Assembly (NCBI RefSeq): GCF_026745355.1
Contig: NC_079202.1
Location: 24,396,897-24,460,896, forward strand
Direction: 5' to 3'
DNA: 64,000 bases
Source: Beta vulgaris subsp. vulgaris
Taxonomy: Eukaryota; Streptophyta; Magnoliopsida; Caryophyllales; Amaranthaceae
The position numbers were made by a program, and so were the translations under genes. The notes under the pieces were generated by a model. That model was not told where the DNA came from. It saw only the letters and a program-made list of their open reading frames with translations, and searched no databases. This document shows positions 45,232 to 54,400 of this stretch, in pieces. Numbering within the stretch: position 1 is the stretch's first letter; each line of letters starts with the position of its first letter.

Positions 45232-46098
45232 ATGGGGTTTACAAACCCCCGACCACCGGATCCACCCAAAAACGTCCCCCCCTCTCCTCCGCTGTGCTCA
45301 AGTCCTCAATCACCCATGCCTCCCAATCTTCCGACCTCCATCTACGTAGCTGATTTTTGCAAAACTCAAGTGGAGAAGATGAAGATTCTCCTTCTCCAAC
45401 CACCTAACCAGCAAAGACGCCATAGCCGACGCCTTAGAAGTAACCACCACCGACGCCGTGATTGGTTTTCAATCCAGGTAAGTATTCTATCTCCTTTACT
45501 AAATTCATTAATGTTGATTAAGTATAAAATTGCAACAAGTTTGCTGAACTACAAAGAAAGCAGACCTAAATTCCAATTGCTCTCTGTTAGGATCAATACC
45601 TGTTGGGGGTCAACTGTTTGTAATATGTCTATGAGTGTTTATGCTCGTGATTCATGGAATTTGCCTCATTCTAACAGCCTCCTATGGTGGTTTTCTCAAA
45701 TTTATTCAGTTGCCATGTATTTTTATGGAACTCAAGGTGACAGTGGTGTAATTGTTGAATTTCATATCTTGATTATGTATAATTTTGGAACAATTTCTTT
45801 GAATTACAAAGAAATCATGCCTAAATTCCAATTGCCCTCTATTATGATCAATACCTATTGGGGGTCAGCTGTTTGTGATATGTCTATCACTGTTTATGCT
45901 CGTGATTCATGGAATTCGCCTCATTCTAGCAGCCACCTATGGTGGTTTTGTCAAATTTATTCAGTAGCCATGTATTTTTATGGAACTCAATGTGACAGTG
46001 GTGTAATAGTTGAATTTCAGATCTTGATTAAGTATAATTTTGGAACAATTTCTTTGAATTACAAAGAAATCATGCCTAAATTCCAATTGGCCTCATGA
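45232..46098 (+). CDS. LINE D ORF1-position protein, part 1 (repeat-bearing, unknown)
   Basis: A 288-codon frame with the first ATG of the element, 36 nt from its 5' end. Residues 1-40 are Pro-rich (NPRPPDPPKNVPPSPP), residues 55-80 basic (QQRRHSRRLRSNHHRRR). From residue 95 two full 85-residue tandem repeats and part of a third follow; each carries PKFQL, WGS-VC-MS, YARDSWN-PHS, LWWF-QIYSVAMYFYGTQ and DSGVIVEF. The frame stops inside the third repeat, where 4 bp are missing relative to repeat 2, and continues as the next frame. I do not recognise any domain. It occupies the place of ORF1, but DUF4283 and a zinc knuckle are absent. A perfect splice-donor-like CAGGTAAGT lies at 45475-45483. 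Confidence 0.5.
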   Translation: MGFTNPRPPDPPKNVPPSPPLCSSPQSPMPPNLPTSIYVADFCKTQVEKMKILLLQPPNQQRRHSRRLRSNHHRRRDWFSIQVSILSPLLNSLMLIKYKIATSLLNYKESRPKFQLLSVRINTCWGSTVCNMSMSVYARDSWNLPHSNSLLWWFSQIYSVAMYFYGTQGDSGVIVEFHILIMYNFGTISLNYKEIMPKFQLPSIMINTYWGSAVCDMSITVYARDSWNSPHSSSHLWWFCQIYSVAMYFYGTQCDSGVIVEFQILIKYNFGTISLNYKEIMPKFQLAS

Positions 46099-46278
46099 TC
46101 AAATCTTTTTGGGGATCGTCTGTTATCAACATATATGTCAGAATATACGATCGAGGATCATGGACTTCACCTCAGTATAACAGCCACCTATGGTGGTTTT
46201 GTCAAATTTATCCATTGGCCTTATATTATTATGGAATTCAGTTTGAAAGTGGTGTAATAGTAGTATGTCAGTACAACT
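45514..46278 (+). repeat. Three tandem 255-bp repeats (85 codons each)
   Basis: Units start at 45514 (TTGATTAAG), 45769 (TTGATTATG) and 46024 (TTGATTAAG), exactly 255 bp apart, so the period keeps the reading frame. Units 1 and 2 differ at about 28 of 255 positions by my count. Unit 3 is more diverged and has lost 4 bp near 46093. Confidence 0.9.
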
Positions 46279-47204
46279 ATACTAATCCCCGTTGCATTCT
46301 TTACAATTGCAGTTATCGGTTTACCTCACAAGAATCAGTGGCTTATAAACATGTTGTTATAATCGTATGTCATGTACCCCACGATAAATATGTTTTACAT
46401 TGGTCGGAATGTATATTCTTAGAGTGGGTTATTGTAATGAAAAAACATATCAGTTTCTTCTATCAGGAAACATTGACACAATTAAGCCCTGTGATCTTTT
46501 ACCCTAGTGTTTATATACCCCTTCGATGCAACACCATCATTTCTATGTATACCGCTTGGTCGGAGAAATTACTGAAGGCTATGTTTACATGGTACATGAG
46601 CTTGGTTTATATTTCTATGGGACATACCATCGCTTGCCAAGACACTCCAAGTTGGGTGTACTCTTGGATAAATATACTGCCATGGTTAAGCAATAAAACA
46701 CTTATTGCAATGATATATGCTATTAGATTATCGCTCTATGAGTATGTGACTAGTGATTGGATAACTGACATAATTGTCTTGCAATTACTGAGATGTATAC
46801 TTCTTTTCATGCCATGCCATTGTATAAAAATTGCTCCCTCTTTGCGAATATATAAGCATGTTTGTAATTATATTAATTGCCATAAATCTGTAAATAAATG
46901 CCACTTTGCTACTATTGTGCCCAACTTTTGGGACTGGCGCATAGCCTTGCCCAGCATCATTCGATGCCTGCCTAGACACTTGGTGTCTCAGAAACATTAT
47001 ATGCTCAATCACAATGACAACTACGGTTGGAGGCAATGCAAAGTATTTGGAAGGCTCATACATTATCACACTATACGACTGATCTATGACTTCCAATGCA
47101 CCATAATATTATTGTCAACCTCTCATGTTTTTGGTTTGGAACTCTCTATTATCATTGCAAAAAATTTACACGATTGGTATTTGAACTTACCCAAATTTCT
47201 ATGA
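46095..47204 (+). CDS. LINE D ORF1-position protein, part 2 (Trp/Tyr/Ile-rich, unknown)
   Basis: A 369-codon frame overlaps the stop of part 1 as ATGA. It begins with the rest of repeat 3 (FWGSSVINIYV, GSWTSPQYNSHLWWFCQIYPLALYYYG) and continues for about 300 residues without any family I know. It is rich in Trp, Tyr, Ile, Cys and His and has several hydrophobic runs (for example LLRCILLFMPCHC). Parts 1 and 2 were evidently one frame of some 650 codons before a 4-bp deletion. It ends 52 nt before ORF2, the spacing of ORF1 to ORF2 in a LINE. It may be a true but unusual ORF1 or captured foreign DNA. Confidence 0.45.
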   Translation: MIKSFWGSSVINIYVRIYDRGSWTSPQYNSHLWWFCQIYPLALYYYGIQFESGVIVVCQYNYTNPRCILYNCSYRFTSQESVAYKHVVIIVCHVPHDKYVLHWSECIFLEWVIVMKKHISFFYQETLTQLSPVIFYPSVYIPLRCNTIISMYTAWSEKLLKAMFTWYMSLVYISMGHTIACQDTPSWVYSWINILPWLSNKTLIAMIYAIRLSLYEYVTSDWITDIIVLQLLRCILLFMPCHCIKIAPSLRIYKHVCNYINCHKSVNKCHFATIVPNFWDWRIALPSIIRCLPRHLVSQKHYMLNHNDNYGWRQCKVFGRLIHYHTIRLIYDFQCTIILLSTSHVFGLELSIIIAKNLHDWYLNLPKFL

Positions 47205-47256
47205 TGCCTACCCTAGGCGTACGTCCTCTATCTGCAATCGAAAATAAGCTAACTAT

Positions 47257-50200
47257 ATGACATCCATGAAAATTATTAGTTGGAATATTCAAGGTGCAAA
47301 AAAACAAAATGCATTTAGTGAGATACTTTTTCTCACTCGAAAATACAAACCTGATATTGTAATCATACTTGAAACCATGAGCTCAAAAATAAATCGTCAG
47401 AAAGTACTTACTACCCTGGGTTTTGATGATATACTCATCATAGACCCGAGTGGACAGAGTGGTGGAATATGGGTACTATGGAAAAATGACACTTATTCTA
47501 TTACACCGCAAACATCATCGTCCCGTTTGTCTCACTTTATAGTTCAAGAAAAATGCTCGTCTTTTGCTTTTTGGCTTACTGGTATCTATGCTCCTGCCCA
47601 AAACATGGATAAAGCTCCATTTTGGACAGATGTAACTTAATTTTTCTCTACAATTCACCTTCCATGGTGCCTTATTGGAGATTTTAATGAACTTTTGCAA
47701 CTCAGTGACAAAAGAGGGGGGATTAGGGCTACTCATTCACGTTGTCAAATTCTTTCAGACTTCATTTTCTCTTGTCAAGCCCAAGATGTTTGCAGCCCGT
47801 CAAACGTCTTCTCTTGGAGAAAAAAACATAACGACCAATATATATATGAAAAACTTGATCGTTGTTTAGTCTCACACCAATGGGCATCAAAGTATCGAAA
47901 TTCATTTCTCCATTATGATGCTTACACTTGTTCTGATCATGCACCTATAATATTAACTACAAATCAAGTAAGATATTATAAACCAGCTCGATTTCGATTT
48001 CAGAATGCATGGACTAATGATCCTAATACAAGAAAAATTGTTTGCAAATATTGGTACCAACAACATTCACGTTCACATTTTTATAATATAACCCGAAAAC
48101 TTCAGTTTATTAAACAAGAATTGAAATTATGGGCAAGGAAAAACTTTGGACATGTCCAACAGAAACTAGATCAGAATCACACTAGATTAGTAAATGTCCA
48201 ACAACAATTACTCCAGTTTCCTAGCAATCCTCATATTGAGCAGCACTTGGAACGATTAGTTCGTCAACGAGAACGACTTTTAACTTTCACCCAAAAATTT
48301 TGGGGGAAGTATTCTCGAAGACAATGGTTGACAAAAGGAGATCGCAACTCTGCATTTTTTCATTCTAAGATTACTGCTAAAATCAAACGTCAACGCATTT
48401 TGTGTATTAAAAATCATTTGAATCAATGGGTTGATTCCCCGACTGAAATACAATATGCTTTTTTATCAGAATTTCAAGAACGATTTAAATCTGCCCACCG
48501 GTGTCAGCGGCAAATAAACGCACCTTGCATCTCCCCTGTAGTCTCCGATACAGATAATTCACATTTTATGCTTCTATTTCGGACAAAGAAATTAGAGACG
48601 CTATCTTTAGCATTGATCCCTCAAAATCCCCAGGATCAGATGGTTATGGGTCTAAATTCTTCCAACAATATTGGGATATTGTAGGTCCTGACATTGCAAA
48701 GCCATACATGATTTTTTCAATCATGGTCACTTTTTGCGTAGTTAATCATACATTAATCACTTTGATACCGAAAACAGCTAATCCTGAAAAGCCAAATCAA
48801 TTCAGACCTATCAGCTTATGTACCACATTATATAAAATTATCTCAAAAATTTTGGTAGAACGTCTTCGGCCAATTCTTGTTAAAATTATCAGCCCATTTC
48901 AAAATGCCTTTACTCCTGGAAGGCTTATACATGATAATGTACTTATTGTTCAACAAATCCTGAATATCTTTAACAAATCAAAAAGTAAAATGGGATGGTT
49001 TGCCCTGAAATTAGATATGGAAAAAGCATATGACCGTATCGAATGGGATTTTCTAGCCCATGCTCTTAAAAGTTATGGTTTTCACCAACAATGGATCAAA
49101 TGGATCATGCAATGCATCTCGACTGTTTCCTACTCACTCTCATCAATCAAGACACAACTCTGTCTTCCACCCTCTCGAGGACTTCGCCAGGGTGACCCTT
49201 TATCACCTTATCTTTTCATTTTATGTATGGATGCCTTGTCGACAACTGGATTTGCGCACAAAACTCAAAATCAGGAATTGGAATCAAACTTGCTCCACAT
49301 CTCAGATAATTCCAGGCTATTCTTTGCGACGACGGCTTATATTTTGTAAAGCTAACCTAGATTCTGCTCATCGCCTCAAAAATATTCTCGACTTTTTTTG
49401 CCTCAATTCAGGGCAGTTAGTGAATTTTCATAAATCATTGATCATGTTTTCTAAACAAGTCTCGAATTCTAGACGAAGATCGATTGCTGCAATTTTCAAT
49501 ATGACCCCAAAGGATTTTTTGGGAAGATATTTGGGCGTTATATTCTCCAATTATAAGCCAATGCCTAGCGATTTCCACCACTTAATCCAAAAAGTAGACA
49601 ACAAAATTAATTCTTGGCACAATCATTTTCTCTCGAAAGCTGGAAAATCAGTACTTATCCAGAGTCATCTTCCCCAGCCTATCTTATGGCAACGACTCAG
49701 CTACCCAAGAAAATATGCTCTACAATAGATGATATTAACCGAAAGTTTTTCTGGCGCTCATCAACGAACGCTTCAGGACTATCCCTTATTGCATGGTCAA
49801 AAATTTGTGGTCCAAAAAAATATGGTGGCTTAAATTTTCGGAAAACAGCCCATGTAAATGAAGCATACTTAGCTAAAATGGGATGGCGAATCCTTTCTGA
49901 CCAGCAATCTCTCTGGCCAAATCTTATGCGTCAAAAATATCTTAGGAATACTACTTTCTTTGAATATAAAGCTAAGTCAAAAGACTCTCATATTTGGAAA
50001 TCAATTCTCCGATCTCGAGAGCTATTAAGGAAAGGAATACGTTGGAAAATTGGAACTGGAACAAATGTTTATTTTTGGAGTGATAACTGGTGTGCTAATC
50101 AAAGCATTATTGAAATGCTTAATCTTCAAGTCATGTCTATTGCTAATCTGGAACTTACTGTCAGTAATGTTATTCTTCCATCTAGGCAATGGAATGTTTC

Positions 50201-51378
50201 TCTCCTTAATGAATTAGTTCCACCGAATATTATCCACCTAATTTTGGGATTCCTATCCCTACCTATCCCGCCGCCGATGTGCCTTGTTGGGGGCTTACAA
50301 CCTCTGGAGAATTTCCTGTTAAAACAGCCACCTGGCTCGCTCATGGAATAACTCCTCAGAATATTCCTTGGTCTTTTAACTGGATACGGAAAATTAATAT
50401 AGCCCCAAAAATACAAATTTTTCTATGGCAATGTTTACAAAATGGTTTGCCGTTAAAATTCAATTTAGCTGACCGTCAAATCACTAATGACGCTCTTTGC
50501 CCTCTTTGTAAAGCTAATAATGAGACACTTGACCATTTATTTTTCACATGCCCTCTAATAAGTCAATATTGGAAATCAAATTATCTACGACCAAAAATCC
50601 GTTATATAATGCCTCAAGAGCTGGAACAATGCCTAACGAGTCTCCGATCCTATCCTAAGGCCTTACAATTGTTCTGCTACAATTTGTGGAGTATTTGGAA
50701 GGAACGCAACTCAATTATCTTTGAGGAAAATGTGCTTAATTTAAATTGAATTTATTACAGAGCCTAGCATTTGTATTTGGATTGGACTACGCGAAATACG
50801 ATGGATTTTTCCTTCACTATCTCTTCACTTCCTCCTTGCAGGTCCCCTACCTCCATCGCAGTAAGTTGGCAGCCTCCGCCTCCCGATCACTTCAAGCTAA
50901 ACTTTGATGGCTCAGTCATTGACTCTTCAGCCGCTGCCGGTGTTGCCATTCACAACTCAGCTGGTCTTCTTGTGGCCGCTCAAGTTTATCGATTTGGCCA
51001 AACCTCAGCTCTCGTTGCTGAAGCCTGGGGATTAAGAAATGGATTGATACTTGCCATTCAGCAGCATATACAAGATCTATATATTGAAGGAGATAATCAA
51101 GTAGTTATAAGAGTGTTGCAAGGGCATTACAATTGCCCCTGGACTATCCAAAACCTAATTGTCTAATTGATGACATTCGGCATTTGCTTCGACAGTTTAG
51201 ATTCTACACCATCAAGCATATTTTCCGAGAAGCTAATCGGGTAGCAGATCTTCTATCAAAAAAAGGTCACAATATTTCTGCTACTTCGCTAGACGTTGAT
51301 ATTTCTACGGAACCTTTGTTAAATAAATTAGTTCTTCTGGATTCGTTAGGAATCTCCCTTGAGAGAAGGGTGTCCTAG
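47257..51378 (+). pseudogene. LINE D ORF2 (endonuclease, RT, zf-RVT, RNase H), lightly damaged
   Basis: It opens MTSMKIISWNIQGAKKQ. Endonuclease blocks are VIILETMSSK, GGIWVLWKN, a TAA at 47638 where a sense codon is expected, WCLIGDFNELLQ, and YTCSDHAPIIL. Reverse transcriptase blocks are the SPGSDGYG region (frameshift near 48590), QFRPISLCTTLYKIISK, NAFTPGRLIHDNVL, ALKLDMEKAYDRIEWDF and [14 protein letters not shown]. The FADD codons near 49325 are split by two small deletions. The thumb, GGLNFRKTAHVNEAYLAKMGW, zf-RVT (CPLCKANNETLDHLFFTCPL) and RNase H (LNFDGSVIDSS, VAEAWGLRNGL, EGDNQVV, FREANRVADLLSK) follow to 51378. About six breaks. Confidence 0.9.
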
Positions 51379-51394
51379 CTTTCTTTTATGTACC

Positions 51395-51410
51395 AAAAAA
51401 AAAAAAAAAA
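51395..51410 (+). other. Poly(A) tail of LINE D
   Basis: Sixteen uninterrupted A residues 16 nt after the ORF2 stop, followed by the target duplicate. Its purity supports a young insertion. Confidence 0.9.
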
Positions 51411-51472
51411 CCTTAATATTGCAGAGGATACTCCTGCTACTGAGTAAGTGGCAATGGGCAAGTGTTAACCTT

Positions 51473-54400
51473 ATGGCTTTATCAACAGTAGCCACTAGCC
51501 TAACTCGCTCCCCTCTCAGTCTCAGGTCATCATTCCTCAGGCATACACATCATACACTCTCTCTCCTCAATTTCGCCTTTTCTCCCCTCTCACTCACTCG
51601 TGTCAGCTCCCATTACCGGCGCCGAAGCTTGAAAACCATGGCTTCGATGCCTGAAGCAATAAGTACCGCACCCTACGGTTCTTGGAAATCTCCGATCACC
51701 GCCGATGTTATCTCCGGCGGAGAGAAACGGCTCGGAGGAATCGCTGTCGATGGTCACGGCCGCCTTATTTGGCTAGAATCTCGTCCTACTGAAGGAGGGT
51801 AACTTTTCTTACACTTTACCATTTTAACTGCTCAGTTGGATTAGCTCAATTTTTAAAAGCTGACTTCTAGAAGAGCCTGAATTTTAGAGAAGTCATCTCG
51901 GAGATGTACCAACTTTGTATATCAAGTAATATTTTTCTAAATAAAATGCTACTGATATGAAGTCGGAGAATTAAGTCGTGATTTTTTGTCATTTTAAGTT
52001 GGGAGGTAAGTAGGGAGTGAAAATAAAAGATTTCAACAATTTTCTTGATGTCATTGTTATTGAAGATTGAAAATTCAATTTTTATCGGTCTTTTATTATA
52101 TAGATAATAATCTAACAAAAGAACAGAAAAAAAAAAAGAATCTAAAAGCTCATTGCTCGACATGGTCCAATTATTTTAAGGGCGTTTGTAGCTTTTTCAC
52201 CTCTGTTGCAGCTTGGTTGTATTGCTTGTTCGCGGAGATGCTTAACCTGGTTTGTTGGGGTTGAATGTCACATCAATGCTTACCCCCTTTTATGTAACCT
52301 TAATACTACATCATCTACAACGCCGTTTACGCCAAAACCTTACATATTACTCCTTCCTTTTTCTTTTAATTGTTACACTTCTTTCTGGGGGGAGAACCAA
52401 GGAAATCGTGCAAAAAACAAGGAGGAAGTACAAAAAGAGAATGTTGGTTGATTAATAAAGTGGGAGGTGGGGTTTAGGATGTAGATAATAGAAATGTAAA
52501 AATTTTAAATAATCGGACTAAAGAGGAAAGTGTAACAATTAAATGAAAACGGAGGGAGTATTATATTAGGTGCTAAATGCTCCCACAAGCCTAATTTCTG
52601 ACATATCATTATTAACACCCTATCTAAGTCATCTATGTGTTCTTGGACATATTCTAAAATCTTTGTGATCTGAACTCTCAACTACCCTTACTGGTGCATC
52701 AACTAGTGGACATCTCACATGCTCAAATCAACTAGCCGGTTTTCTGTTATCTTATCCTTAATATCCCCGATTCTCACCTTCTGCATATCTTAATTTGAAT
52801 CCTAACCCTTGTGTTCCCATGCATCCATTTCAAAGTACGCATCTCTTTTGGTAATCTTAATGTTAAAATTATGAATGCGTCTTGAACCACTTCATTCAGT
52901 GACATGTTCATTAGCTGCTCACTTGTTCCATTCACATTAATTAGAAATTGAGCTCCTGTAGTTGTAGATAATCCCTCAACAATGTATCTTCTAAATACAT
53001 TAAAAAGGGAAAATGATAGGAAGATCATGTGATATTAAACTGCATCTTCTCTTTAACTGCTTCTGACTTTCAACACCTTTCAAGATGCTTGAACTAACCC
53101 TTTAGCTGCTAGACGTTATTGCATTGCTTTTCCAAATGTAATTGCAAGTTCTTGAAGAGTGATGATTGTATAATGGCCTGCGCTAGATCCTTAGTTTTTG
53201 AGGCTGTATGATTCCTAACAAATCAATTATTTGGTTGTATCAATGTTAAGTAGAGGCCTTCTATCTGCTAAGATTAGCTTCAATTTGTGTGAGTCAACAT
53301 TCCTTTATTGGTGAAAAGTGGCTACCCTTTTTTTGTTTCTGTTAGATCATGGGTTATGCTTTCTTCTCGTGGGATGTATGTCGTCATTTTTTTTACTTTA
53401 GTGATTTTAATTTGCATTTGGTGTTAGACAGTGCGTCCTTGTTAAAGAAGCTGAGAATCTAGGAATGGCACCAGTGGACATAAATTCTAAAAATTTTTCT
53501 GTTCGCACACGTGCTCAAGAGTATGGAGGTGGTGCCTTTGCAGTTTCTGGAGATACTGTAGTATTCTCAAATTACAAGGATCAGAGACTCTACCTGCAGT
53601 CGCTTGCTTCGGGAGGTAACCTACTTTGCTCAATGTGAGCAAACTCTATAGTCATACTTGTCTTATCTGTAATGAGGCCATGAGCTTAATGTGTTGTAGT
53701 TATACAAGGGGAATAAGGTTCTGTTGCGCACCTCCTATACTACTAAATTAGCATAGGTCATGGGCCCCTTATGGTGATGTTTTCTTTTAAATGCTTCCAG
53801 TTGATAACTTTAACCATTGTGCTACAGCCTACTGGTGATAAGCTCTTTAGTTTTCTGTCGACTACATTGTTTTTTTATTTATCAACAACTGGCTTGGGAG
53901 AAATTCCTTGCCCTATGCAATATGAATTGTCGTTGGATGCTTTCATAACTTTAATTTTGATTTTTTTTTACGATAGTGATTTGTAATTGTCCCCTCTGTA
54001 GATGCTTCTCCCTCTCCAATCACTCCAGATTATGGTGGACCGACAGTTTGCTATGCAGATGGAGTTTTTGATCCTCGCTTTCCTCGTTTTATCACTGTAA
54101 TGGAAGGTACACGATCTATATTCATATTTCTTTCTCTACTTATTTTTGCCTTTTTTGGAGTGGGACAGGGGATAGGTTTCTTGTGCTGTTTTCTGATCAC
54201 ATACCCAGTAATATATTGCTTTCCATATTTGCCAGATCAACGTCAAAGTAACTTAAATCCAATTGCCACAATTGCGTCGATCAGCCTTGGAGGTGGTGAT
54301 ATACAAGGTAACAAAACGAGGGAACATGATTCTTGGAAGTTTTGATGGAATGATCATAGATAGTGTGTGTATACCAGCGTGGGTGTGCTGACACATACAT

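Larger units (their letters stand above)
45196..51411 (+). mobile_element. LINE D, 6.2 kb, plus strand, inserted before the peptidase gene
   Basis: It lies between two copies of CTTAATATTGCA and ends in a 16-base poly(A) at 51395-51410. ORF2 (47257-51378) contains all plant L1 domains and is the best preserved of the long LINEs, with only a handful of breaks. The ORF1 position holds an unusual repeat-bearing frame instead of DUF4283. The perfect 12-bp duplication and the clean tail suggest a fairly recent insertion. Confidence 0.92.

Noticed and set aside
45478..47214. The LINE D repeat region as a true intron of a retroelement
   Set aside because: An intron would be removed on retrotransposition through RNA; the GTAAGT is reported as an observation only.
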